Assembly (NCBI GenBank): GCA_900119535.1
Contig: FPJT01000005.1
Coordinates: forward strand, 124,001-188,000
Reading direction: 5' to 3'
From: Ruminococcus sp. XPD3002
GTDB lineage: Bacteria > Bacillota > Clostridia > Oscillospirales > Ruminococcaceae
DNA: 64,000 nucleotides
The notes beneath the pieces were generated by a model. That model did no database searches. It was not told the DNA's origin and worked only from the letters and a program-made list of their open reading frames with translations. This document shows positions 48,881 to 57,397 of this stretch, in pieces; positions within the stretch are counted from its first letter, which is position 1; each line of letters opens with the position of its first letter. A program made the position numbers and the translations under genes.

Positions 48881-50044
48881 ATGTATGGAGTAATACCTTA
48901 TCCCGTATATAAAAAGTTGATGTTTTATCGCAGAATGATATATACTGCAATTATTGTATTTGGTCTTATTCAGATTTTCTTTCCTTTAACTGCATATGCT
49001 GATATCTTTGGAAATCATATTCCTGATGTCTATGTCGATATAACGGAGCATGTCAAGGAAACTAATGTAATACTTAACAATGCTTTTAGATTCTCGACTA
49101 CTTCCCCATATGATGTAGTTAATACACTATCAGAATATGTGGCACCTGGATCAATAGCAGCAGCAATACGAAATGCATCTAAAACAATGGCGCTTGTTGT
49201 TGCTACATTACTTTTGATGGTTGATTTTTTACGCAAATCAATTAATTTTGAGTGGTCATCAAAATGGGAGAATGTCTTGATATTCCTGATAAAAATAATT
49301 GTCATCAAACAAGTAGTGCAGAATGCTGATACTATTATCGGAACACTTTATTCTATGTTCAATTCAATCAATACAGCAGCAACCGGAACAGCACCTGAAT
49401 TCTTACCTTATGGAACTGAGACAACATATCATGTAGAAATTAAGAAGAGTATACTGAAACAGCTCACTAAAAGCTGGTTTGATTTTTGGGCAGACAGAAA
49501 TGCTGAGGAAGGAAGCCAAGCATTTGATTATGTTATATCAAAAGATGCTGTACAAATGTTCTATTCAAACGCATCCTTCCCATCGCAAACTAATTTTGCG
49601 GATCTTGACTCATTTGTTGATGCATTTCCAAATCCCAAGCCAAATGCTTTTGGTTTTTCTACATTACAAATGTTGGAACTAAAGCCAATATACTTTATAA
49701 TGAAGGCTATTGCTTATGTTATTTTTGTAGTTGTAATAGGACGAGTGTTTGAATTATCAATATATACAATATTTGCTCCGCTACCTTTAGCGACATTTGC
49801 ATCTGAAACATCAAGCGAAGTGGGAAAAAATTTCTTAAAAAACTATATAGCGACAGTTTTACAGATTGCAGTAATAGTTATAATGTTTGTTATATATGGT
49901 GCATTGTCCACTTATGTACTAAACTGGTTTGAATCAGAAGGCGCACATATGACTAAGCACTTGAATATACTGACGTTATGTGCTCTCGGTTTAGGCGTAA
50001 TGAAGTCAGGAACGTGGTCAAAGAAAATATGCGGTATAGGTTGA
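48881..50044 (+). CDS. VirB6/TrbL-like pore protein of element 2
   Basis: A 387-residue multi-pass membrane protein. It keeps the family region (VFELSIYTIFAPLPLATFAS, then SEVGKNFLKNYIATVLQIAV, ending LALGLGVMKSG-like residues) found in the element 1 protein, and has about seven membrane segments. It is longer at the N-terminus by about 100 residues, with a signal-anchor-like first helix (MIYTAIIVFGLIQIFFPLTA) and an external region. The stop codon TGA lies in palindrome copy 9. GGAGG precedes the start. It would form the inner-membrane channel together with PrgI and VirB4. Confidence 0.85.
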   Translation: MYGVIPYPVYKKLMFYRRMIYTAIIVFGLIQIFFPLTAYADIFGNHIPDVYVDITEHVKETNVILNNAFRFSTTSPYDVVNTLSEYVAPGSIAAAIRNASKTMALVVATLLLMVDFLRKSINFEWSSKWENVLIFLIKIIVIKQVVQNADTIIGTLYSMFNSINTAATGTAPEFLPYGTETTYHVEIKKSILKQLTKSWFDFWADRNAEEGSQAFDYVISKDAVQMFYSNASFPSQTNFADLDSFVDAFPNPKPNAFGFSTLQMLELKPIYFIMKAIAYVIFVVVIGRVFELSIYTIFAPLPLATFASETSSEVGKNFLKNYIATVLQIAVIVIMFVIYGALSTYVLNWFESEGAHMTKHLNILTLCALGLGVMKSGTWSKKICGIG

Positions 50045-50058
50045 TATTAGTATCAACG
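50040..50058. repeat. Palindrome copy 9, between virB6 and prgI
   Basis: GTTGATATTAGTATCAACG, 7-bp perfect arms around TTAG. It supplies the virB6 stop codon and ends just before the prgI ribosome binding site. Confidence 0.7.
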
Positions 50059-50074
50059 AGAGAGGTGAAATATA

Positions 50075-50467
50075 GTGTTAGAAGTTAAAATACCAATTGA
50101 AATACACGATTATAAGTCTAAAATTATTGCTGGCTTGTCTGTCAGGCAAATCGCAGCTATAGGAGGAGCGCTATTAACTGCTCTTCCTATTGGAGTAATC
50201 GGTCACGGGAGGATATCTATGGATATACTTCCATGGTTTATTATTGCCATAACTATACCATGGGTGCTCTGGGGATTTTTCACCTTTCAAGGCTTGAAAT
50301 TTGAAGATTACTTCCATTCATGGATATCTTTCAACCTTTTGCCGCAGAAGAGAGTATATGAAGATACAGACGAAAGTCTGTTTCAAGGATTACATGAAGA
50401 ATTACTTGCAGAGAAAATAATCAAGCAAAGAATAGATAATGGCGAGGAAATAAATCAGGAGGGGTGA
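50075..50467 (+). CDS. PrgI-family protein of element 2
   Basis: A 130-residue PrgI-family protein: VKIPIEIHDYKSKIIAGLSV at the start, two membrane segments (residues about 28-70) and a cytoplasmic part with YFHSWISFNLLPQKRVYEDT. It starts at GTG 50075 behind GAGAGGTG. The motif before QKR agrees with the element 1 copy. It would bridge VirB6 and VirB4. The start could also be the next TTG. Confidence 0.85.
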   Translation: MLEVKIPIEIHDYKSKIIAGLSVRQIAAIGGALLTALPIGVIGHGRISMDILPWFIIAITIPWVLWGFFTFQGLKFEDYFHSWISFNLLPQKRVYEDTDESLFQGLHEELLAEKIIKQRIDNGEEINQEG

Positions 50468-50472
50468 GAGAA

Positions 50473-52950
50473 GTGAAACTGTTTAAAAAGAAAAAAAAAA
50501 CTAATTCTGCTAAAGAGCGAGATAAAAATAGACTCGCTTCTGAAGCAAAGAAAAACAAAAAAGAAAAAAAGCCAAAAAAGGAAAAGCGTCAGATCAAGCG
50601 TACAACAATACAAACGATGCCATATGAGTGTTTTGTAAGCAACTATATCATGCTTAATAAAACAGGAGTAAAAATAGGCAAACAGACAGCCAATTTATAT
50701 TCCAAAACATACCTTGTCCCTGATATAAACTATTCAGCAGTAACAAGGGATCAGCAAGAGGAATTGCAAGCTCTGTACATAGAACTTCTCAATGGTTTTG
50801 ATGATACAGCAAGCTTGCAGATCTCTATTATGAACACGCAAATAAATAAAGAAGAGTTTGGAAAAAAGCTTCTTTTAAAAAATAAAGATGACGGGCTTGA
50901 TTCAGAAAGACAAGAGTTTAATGATATTCTGAAAGATAAGATCACAAATGGTCAGAATGGACTTCAATGCAGAAAATTATTTACTGTAACAGTAGCAGCA
51001 ATTAATTTTGATACTGCGAATACACGCTTTTTCAACATCGAAGCGCATATGATAAACTGTTTAACACGAATGGGTACAGAAATAATACCATTGACTGCTA
51101 ATGACAGAGTCAGACTTATGGCAGACATTCTGAGAGATGTTGAATGCAAAATAACTCCATGCACTCGCGAGGAATTCGCAAGAAAAGCTGAAAAGCAGCA
51201 TTGCTGTCCTGAGTACATGGAATTCAAGAAAGATTATTTTCTATTCAACGATAAGTATGCAAGGTGTATAGCTATTCAGCGTTATCCAGCAACAATAATC
51301 GATACGATCTTTAAAAGTATTATAGAACTTAATCAAACTATGATAATAACCGAAAATCTGGATTTTGTGGAGCAGTCAGAAGCTGTTAGATTATTACAGA
51401 AAAAGAACACAGATATGCAGTTTGAAGCAATAGTTAAGGTTAAACATTCAAGCTCAGCTTCAAAAGGCGCATTTGTTGATCCAATCGAAGGTACTCAATT
51501 ACAAAAAGATATGGTGGATGCTCAAGAGTTTCTTACTGATCTGCAGGAGAAAAACGAGAAGATGCTTAGAGGACATATCATTATTATGCTTACAGCTGAT
51601 ACTTTCGATGAATTAGAACAAAATACAGATGCGTTAAAAATCATTCTGCGTAAATACCAGCTTCAGCCTATGAAATGTGCTGGATTACAGGAAGAAGCAT
51701 TTTGCAGTGTCTTACCTGTTGGAAATTCTTCATCGATAGATAAAGAACATAATTTACAGGTAAGAAGAACACTTTCTTCTTCAGCAACGGCAGGATTTAT
51801 GCCGTTCAATTCAAAGGAATTGCTTCATGAAGATGGGTTGTATTACGGTCAAAATAAAATTACGCAAAACCTTATAATTTTCAATCGTAGAAGGCTTAAG
51901 AATCCAAACGGATTTATACTTGGAGTACCGGGAAGTGGAAAGAGTTTTTTAGCAAAACTTGAAATGATCTATTCCATTTTACAGACGGATGAAGAAATTC
52001 TTATTCTTGATCCGGAAGGAGAATACACTGCAATAGCTGAACTGCTTGGTGGAGAAGTGATATATATATCAGAAAACTCAAAAACACACATTAATCCTCT
52101 CGACCTTACAGAAAATCCAAATGCAGACGATAAAGAATATGATCCAATCAAAGCAAAACTTGACTTTCTACTATCATTTTTCTCTACAATTCTCGGAAAT
52201 CAGGAAATCACACCTATTCAAAAAACAATTATTGATGATGTAATGCATATTACATATAAGAATCATGATAATCCAACTTTAAAGGAATACTATTCTGAAT
52301 TAGAGAATTATGAAAAAGGTGCAACAGATGAAACAAAATCTGCTGTAACGTATCTCAGACAGACATTGCATCTTTATGTACATGGCTCGATGAATGTATT
52401 TTCCAATCCTTCTAATGTCAACATCAATAAAAGGATCGTTGTATATAACATCAAAGAACTTGGAAAAAACTTGCAGACACTCGGTATGATGATAGTGCTT
52501 GAAAATCTATGGGACAGAGTCGCTAAGAACCGTTCAAGAAATATCGGCACAAGAATATATATAGACGAGATGTATCTTCTTTTCAAATCTGAGCAGTCAG
52601 CCAACTTCTTTTATGAACTTTATAAAAGAGCGAGAAAGTGGGGCGGTGTTCCGACAGGAATTACACAAAACGTTGAAGATCTGCTTCGTTCTGATCTGGC
52701 TCGAACAATGCTTTCAAATACGCAGTTTGTTGTTATGCTGTCACAAAACGCAACAGATAGAGAGCAGCTTTCGAGACTTCTCAGAATATCAGATGATACT
52801 ATGAATTATGTAACAAATGCAAGTCCGGGAAGCGGTTTGTTGTATGCTGACGAATATGGAATAATTCCCTTTGAGAATAAATTTCCGACAAATACTCACA
52901 TCTACGATATTATAACAACAAAATTCGGTGAAACAAAAAGTGTTTCTTAA
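50473..52950 (+). CDS. virB4: VirB4-like conjugation ATPase of element 2
   Basis: An 825-residue ATPase with a very lysine-rich first 45 residues, the VirB4 N-terminal domain, P-loop FILGVPGSGKSFLAKLEM, Walker B TRIYIDEMYLLFKSEQ and GVPTGITQNVEDLLRSD. The start is GTG 50473, with AGGAGG ten bases upstream; the GTG at 50464 is too close to it. Note a run of ten adenines around 50490, which could slip during replication or transcription. It matches 25193-27577 in length, order and motifs, so the two elements carry complete parallel engines. Confidence 0.92.
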   Translation: MKLFKKKKKTNSAKERDKNRLASEAKKNKKEKKPKKEKRQIKRTTIQTMPYECFVSNYIMLNKTGVKIGKQTANLYSKTYLVPDINYSAVTRDQQEELQALYIELLNGFDDTASLQISIMNTQINKEEFGKKLLLKNKDDGLDSERQEFNDILKDKITNGQNGLQCRKLFTVTVAAINFDTANTRFFNIEAHMINCLTRMGTEIIPLTANDRVRLMADILRDVECKITPCTREEFARKAEKQHCCPEYMEFKKDYFLFNDKYARCIAIQRYPATIIDTIFKSIIELNQTMIITENLDFVEQSEAVRLLQKKNTDMQFEAIVKVKHSSSASKGAFVDPIEGTQLQKDMVDAQEFLTDLQEKNEKMLRGHIIIMLTADTFDELEQNTDALKIILRKYQLQPMKCAGLQEEAFCSVLPVGNSSSIDKEHNLQVRRTLSSSATAGFMPFNSKELLHEDGLYYGQNKITQNLIIFNRRRLKNPNGFILGVPGSGKSFLAKLEMIYSILQTDEEILILDPEGEYTAIAELLGGEVIYISENSKTHINPLDLTENPNADDKEYDPIKAKLDFLLSFFSTILGNQEITPIQKTIIDDVMHITYKNHDNPTLKEYYSELENYEKGATDETKSAVTYLRQTLHLYVHGSMNVFSNPSNVNINKRIVVYNIKELGKNLQTLGMMIVLENLWDRVAKNRSRNIGTRIYIDEMYLLFKSEQSANFFYELYKRARKWGGVPTGITQNVEDLLRSDLARTMLSNTQFVVMLSQNATDREQLSRLLRISDDTMNYVTNASPGSGLLYADEYGIIPFENKFPTNTHIYDIITTKFGETKSVS

Positions 52951-52986
52951 GTAATCATCTGATATGAAGAGGTGAATCCTGAAAAT

Positions 52987-54315
52987 ATGGCCAAGAGAAG
53001 TAGAAATATTAAAAAAGTCAAGTCAGGAATAAAAAAAATCAGATCGGGAGCTGAAAAATATAATCCGTTAAATACTCCGCTTAATATGAATGATACCACA
53101 GATACAGGCGCTGAAGCAACGAAGCTCGGATATAAAACAGTTAAGAAAACCCAGGATACTGTAAAGAAAACAGTGAACACAGCAAAAGATATTTATAAAG
53201 CGCCTGTAAGAATAATAAAAATAGCAAGAATAAGTAGTACAATAATAGTTCACCTTCTTGCTTTTCTATTAAATCCGGTGTTCTGGATTATAATTTTTGT
53301 TCTATTCTTTGTTTTTTTCTTTGCTGTTCCAATTATTGTGATACTCTCAGGTGGCGCAGTTGCTGGTACAACAAACAACAAAGCATATGTTAGGACAGCC
53401 GGTTCAAATCAAGAAATTTCCTCAGTTTTTCCAGAAGCAGAACATTTCTATGATTTAGCTGCAGATGATCAACAAGACGAATTTGATTCATTTATCGATT
53501 CATTATACTATTCAGTTGACGATCTGCCAAATTCTGATCTTGTTTATATGGTGTGCAGTAATGGAACAACTTTTGAAAAAACACTTGTTACAGATAATAA
53601 AAAACAACAAATCAAAGAGCAGTTTAGTAAAACATTATCAAAAGCGGAAGCAATAGCTCTCGTTTATACATATCTTCAGAGGGAGAAAAACCTTGAAAAA
53701 GGTACAGTTGGAGAAATCTACGAGGTCGAATTCACCAAAGAAGCTTTCGATGATTTGCTAAATATGATGGTATCATGGACAGATAATATATATGATGGAC
53801 AGGAATGTCCTTCTGCTAATTGCTCTGCACATCAGGAAGAAATTCACAATCCAAGATACGATGAATTATCGGATAAGGTCGATACTTTAGCAGACGCATA
53901 TAATGACTGGTATGAGATTTTACCTTATTTTGAAACGTATGAAAGTATTGAAGATGGAAGAGGACAGAGACAGTATTGGGATAATAGTGTGCAATGGAGA
54001 ATTGATAACTGGAAGCTGGTTTATGGAGATGCAGTACCAATAGCACCATATTATACATATAGCGGTGGAAGCTTCTTAGAGGATATCGGTGATCTATATG
54101 AAAGATATCTCTATGAATTCAATAATACTCCAGAATCAACAATAGAAATGGTTGTTGAGTGTGAACATCTGCATGAATTACATTCTATTGGATTAAATGT
54201 TCTTTCCAAGGACGATGTAATGGATGCGTGGAATTTTTCTGAAATAGACAAGCAATGGTATGAAGTCACATATATGGGATTTGTGTACGATCCAGATATA
54301 GAAGTTGATTCATAA
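52987..54315 (+). CDS. Single-pass membrane protein of the mating apparatus, element 2
   Basis: A 442-residue counterpart of 23222-25192: a basic, helical N-terminus (KKVKSGIKKIRSGAEKYNPL), a hydrophobic segment at about 95-125 (LLNPVFWIIIFVLFFVFFFA), and an external C-terminal domain with paired cysteines (YDGQECPSANCSAHQ). It lacks the long acidic N-terminal extension of the element 1 protein. Neither copy shows a lytic transglycosylase or NlpC/P60 domain, so wall opening must rely on another protein. Start ATG 52987 has AGAGGTG upstream; GTG 52972 is possible. Confidence 0.72.
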   Translation: MAKRSRNIKKVKSGIKKIRSGAEKYNPLNTPLNMNDTTDTGAEATKLGYKTVKKTQDTVKKTVNTAKDIYKAPVRIIKIARISSTIIVHLLAFLLNPVFWIIIFVLFFVFFFAVPIIVILSGGAVAGTTNNKAYVRTAGSNQEISSVFPEAEHFYDLAADDQQDEFDSFIDSLYYSVDDLPNSDLVYMVCSNGTTFEKTLVTDNKKQQIKEQFSKTLSKAEAIALVYTYLQREKNLEKGTVGEIYEVEFTKEAFDDLLNMMVSWTDNIYDGQECPSANCSAHQEEIHNPRYDELSDKVDTLADAYNDWYEILPYFETYESIEDGRGQRQYWDNSVQWRIDNWKLVYGDAVPIAPYYTYSGGSFLEDIGDLYERYLYEFNNTPESTIEMVVECEHLHELHSIGLNVLSKDDVMDAWNFSEIDKQWYEVTYMGFVYDPDIEVDS

Positions 54316-54330
54316 GGAAGTGATTATTAT

Positions 54331-54651
54331 ATGTTAACTCACTCACAAAGAGTAGAAAAAATAAAGAAATATGCTGCTAAAAATAAGTTTTTTACAGTCA
54401 TAGCAGCCGCAGTAATACTGCTATTAATAGGTCAGGTTGTATTTAATAAAAATGATTCTGATAAAAAGAAAGTAGCTGAGAACAAATCAATATCATCTGA
54501 AGAAGATACTTCCGTTGATACAAGTATCAACGAGGAAGATAAGCTTACATGGCATTTTTATTGGAGTGATTTATTTGTTTTAGTCGGCTTCGGAGGATTC
54601 TGTGTTATAAAAATTATACAAGAAAAGAAGAAAGCGAGGGAAAAACTGTAA
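54331..54651 (+). CDS. Two-pass membrane protein with palindrome-encoded linker
   Basis: A 106-residue protein with a basic N-terminus (RVEKIKKYAAKNK), a membrane helix (FFTVIAAAVILLLIGQVVF), a charged linker that includes V-D-T-S-I-N-E from palindrome copy 10, and a second helix (WSDLFVLVGFGGFCVIKII). The end overlaps the next start as TAATG. It is unrecognised; membrane position near virB4 suggests a pore accessory. Confidence 0.6.
   Translation: MLTHSQRVEKIKKYAAKNKFFTVIAAAVILLLIGQVVFNKNDSDKKKVAENKSISSEEDTSVDTSINEEDKLTWHFYWSDLFVLVGFGGFCVIKIIQEKKKAREKL
54513..54532. repeat. Palindrome copy 10, inside the two-pass membrane protein gene
   Basis: CGTTGATACAAGTATCAACG, 8-bp perfect arms, plus matching central C/G. 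Encodes V-D-T-S-I-N. The last copy before the right edge. Confidence 0.7.
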
Positions 54652-56792
54652 TGATTTATTTTTGCCGTGCTCATTGCATAAGTTCAAAGGATAAAGAAAT
54701 AACAACATATATAGTTTTCGATGAAAATACAGAGCCTATTTTAACAGAAGAAATACTGAGAGAAAATAATCAGTTCCGAGAGTTTATGCTTGATTATAAG
54801 CCAAAAATCGTATATATAGACTATTCTGTATACTATACGGACGAACAACTTGATGCTGCAACCTACTCAGAAGTATTTGAGAGCGTTATCAGCAATGCAT
54901 CAACTTTTTATTCTCAGGGAGAAATGCAACTTGAAAATCAGAGTAAAGCAGTTAAAAAGCGAAAGAAAGAAACAGGCAAAATTGTTGCTTTATGTAGTGC
55001 AATAGCAGTACTTTTTGCCTGTGGAGGCGGATATGGAGGATATAAGATTTTCCAGTTTCTGAATTCCAGACCTGTTCTTGTTCAGGAACCCTCTACTAAA
55101 AATGAGGGTGGAATGATTATTCCTATTCAAGCACAGGAGGAATCAAAGTCAAAACAAATCACTATCTCTATTGACCGTTCATACTTATCAATTCCTACAG
55201 AGGACTTAGAGCTGAAAGGTACAATGGTTGACGGTAAAGCAGCCATTACACTTCCTGAATTTGATAAAACTGACTTTTTCACTCATGTTGCTGGATATAC
55301 ATGGGGATTCACTTCTGATCCGAATGGTAAAAAAATTCAATATTACGGAGGTAAAACATATAATTTCTCAGAAAATAAGAAGTTATATCGTGTTCTTGTA
55401 AAATATGGCGGAGGCTCAGGCACAAAAGAAGATCCATATCTCATTGATTACTACGATCAGCTCGAACTTATTGCCGAAGAGAAAGCAAGAGGATATTTCA
55501 AACAGACGGATAATATATCTTTTCCAGAGTATTCAAATCATACACCGATCAATACGGTCAATGAGTTGAAAAACGATCCGGATTCAGAATATTTTGAGTA
55601 TGATGGAAATGGATTTATTATCGATGGATTGACAAGTCCATTATTTGGTACTGTATCTGGAGCGACTATAAAAAATGTAAACATTCGCAATGCTCACATA
55701 ATAAAAGATAAGTATCAGGATTATGGCACTATCCTATGCAATGCGATCAACTATCAGTATAAAGCAAATGATTCTACATATAGAACAGGTGAAACGCTAA
55801 TTAGACATTGCTCAGTTTCACATTCGTCTATTACAATAGGAGATTTGGCGGAATCAGAAATAGTAACAGAAGCTATTGAACCCACTACTGTAGCAGAAGT
55901 TATTCCTCCTGATCTCATTGAATATGATGAAAACGGAAAGGTTATTGAACCAGATAAGGAAAAAAATGAATCCAAACCAGAAGTTAAACCAACAAAAGTT
56001 GCTGATGGCTATTCAATAGGCGGTATAAGCGGAAATGGCGGACAAGTAGAAGATTGTTATGTAGAAGATTTTGATGTTGATGTGAGCCTTGATGAGTACA
56101 TTCTGAACGTTGGTGGTATTTCAGGTAAACCGGCAAATGTTCTTAACTGTGTAGTATATAACTATTCTACAACAGGTAACATATTTAATGCCGGGGGAAT
56201 AGTTGGTTCGGCATCTGGTTCTCGAATGTATGATGCACACGGCGATGAATTACCTGATTATTATGGAGGTAATATTCAAGGTTGCTTAGTTAGACAAGCT
56301 GAACTTAAGAGCGAACTTGTTGCCGGTGGTATCGCTGCTGTTGGAAGCAGTAATGCTGAAAATGCAATGATATCCAATTGCTATGCCATTGATCTTAAAT
56401 TTACCGTAGGAGAATATGACTCTCGGAACAAGCTTATACAAGAAGGTATTACTGGCGGAATATTAGGCATGGACAACGATCTGAGGTATGGTCATATTAT
56501 ATCAAATACTGTTTCTGATAATAAAGTCTATGTTATCGGGACAAAGGATAAGTCCAACTATGACGATACTGTTAGGCAAGCTCCAGATTACGCTTATTAT
56601 CAGGAAAATATCTTATCGGTTATTAACAGTCCTACGATAAATCCCGAAAATCCAAAAGAAATCTTTACCGGATCGTTCAAATTCAGCTCGCCCAATGTTT
56701 TTGGAGATGGTGATGAGAAGAGTCTGAGCTATCCTGAAACGGTTGAGGATTTATTTGAAAAAGGAAATATGGAGGATAATGAAAATGAATGA
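54651..56792 (+). CDS. Large anchored protein with beta-helix-like external domain (adhesin-like)
   Basis: A 713-residue protein. Residues 1-100 are cytoplasmic, then a membrane helix (IVALCSAIAVLFACGGGYGG, about 105-130) and a long external part. A G-G-S-G-T-K-E-D-P-Y motif (about 262) is of the type that opens GLUG or right-handed beta-helix domains; the following 400 residues hold repeated G-G-I-[SA] and N-C-x-V turns (ADGYSIGGISGNGGQVEDCY; AGGIVGSASGSRMYD; VAGGIAAVGSSNAENAMISN). Such folds occur in surface adhesins and glycan-binding proteins, so it may hold donor and recipient cells together. It follows the mating genes and overlaps the next gene. Confidence 0.72.
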   Translation: MIYFCRAHCISSKDKEITTYIVFDENTEPILTEEILRENNQFREFMLDYKPKIVYIDYSVYYTDEQLDAATYSEVFESVISNASTFYSQGEMQLENQSKAVKKRKKETGKIVALCSAIAVLFACGGGYGGYKIFQFLNSRPVLVQEPSTKNEGGMIIPIQAQEESKSKQITISIDRSYLSIPTEDLELKGTMVDGKAAITLPEFDKTDFFTHVAGYTWGFTSDPNGKKIQYYGGKTYNFSENKKLYRVLVKYGGGSGTKEDPYLIDYYDQLELIAEEKARGYFKQTDNISFPEYSNHTPINTVNELKNDPDSEYFEYDGNGFIIDGLTSPLFGTVSGATIKNVNIRNAHIIKDKYQDYGTILCNAINYQYKANDSTYRTGETLIRHCSVSHSSITIGDLAESEIVTEAIEPTTVAEVIPPDLIEYDENGKVIEPDKEKNESKPEVKPTKVADGYSIGGISGNGGQVEDCYVEDFDVDVSLDEYILNVGGISGKPANVLNCVVYNYSTTGNIFNAGGIVGSASGSRMYDAHGDELPDYYGGNIQGCLVRQAELKSELVAGGIAAVGSSNAENAMISNCYAIDLKFTVGEYDSRNKLIQEGITGGILGMDNDLRYGHIISNTVSDNKVYVIGTKDKSNYDDTVRQAPDYAYYQENILSVINSPTINPENPKEIFTGSFKFSSPNVFGDGDEKSLSYPETVEDLFEKGNMEDNENE

Positions 56793-57144
56793 AAATAAAC
56801 AAGAAATAAAACTGCTGAAACAGTCAATCCAAAAGCTTAGGTCAATGTTAAAAAAGACAAATGATAGCATAGCTAAGAAGCGAGAGAAGATACATATTTT
56901 GCAAGCTGAGCTTAATGAAGAAGAAAATGAACTAAATAAAATGCAAGATGAATTATCTGAACAAGAAGAGAAGCTGAAAAGGTATGAGTATTCTTCTGCT
57001 CTGACTAAACTGGACGATGCAGCTTTAAAAAAGCTATCAAGAAGGCAAGCAGAATTACTTGCTGAACATATCCTTTCGGGTACCATTGAATCTTTGTTGG
57101 AAGAGGAAAATAAAAAAGATACAGCCGAAGACTTCCATGAATAA
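56785..57144 (+). CDS. Coiled-coil protein, position of DUF4315
   Basis: A 119-residue, highly charged protein, almost wholly coiled coil for the first 75 residues (KQEIKLLKQSIQKLRSMLKK; KKREKIHILQAELNEEENEL). The remainder (ALKKLSRRQAELLAEHILSG) is helical. It holds the same place as DUF4315 in element 1 (after the membrane proteins and before the topoisomerase), and may be a diverged member. Start ATG 56785 has GGAGG nine bases upstream and overlaps the adhesin-like gene by 8 nt. Confidence 0.65.
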   Translation: MNENKQEIKLLKQSIQKLRSMLKKTNDSIAKKREKIHILQAELNEEENELNKMQDELSEQEEKLKRYEYSSALTKLDDAALKKLSRRQAELLAEHILSGTIESLLEEENKKDTAEDFHE

Positions 57145-57172
57145 AAAATCAATGAAAAAAGGTGGATGACAT

Positions 57173-57367
57173 ATGTTGGAGAAAGCAAAAACCGTTATAA
57201 AAAACAAACGTCTTGAAATGAAACTATCGCAAAAAGCACTTGCGAAAAAAGCTGGTGTTAGCTTTAATACCATATATAACGTAGAAAAAGGCGTTTCCAA
57301 CAGCAATTTATTAACATATCAAAAGATCTGCGAAGCTTTGAACATAAAGTTTTCGGATCTATTGTAA
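57173..57367 (+). CDS. XRE-family transcriptional regulator
   Basis: A 64-residue Cro/CI-type protein made of one helix-turn-helix domain: LSQKALAKKAGVSFNTIYNV then EKGVSNSNLLTYQKICEALN. The recognition helix is complete. The gene is preceded by AAAGGTGG and followed, 30 nt later, by the dockerin protein gene, so it may regulate that cargo. Nothing in the sequence identifies its operator. Confidence 0.85.
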   Translation: MLEKAKTVIKNKRLEMKLSQKALAKKAGVSFNTIYNVEKGVSNSNLLTYQKICEALNIKFSDLL

Positions 57368-57397
57368 ACCGTATCTCAAACAGAAAGGAATTTGAAA

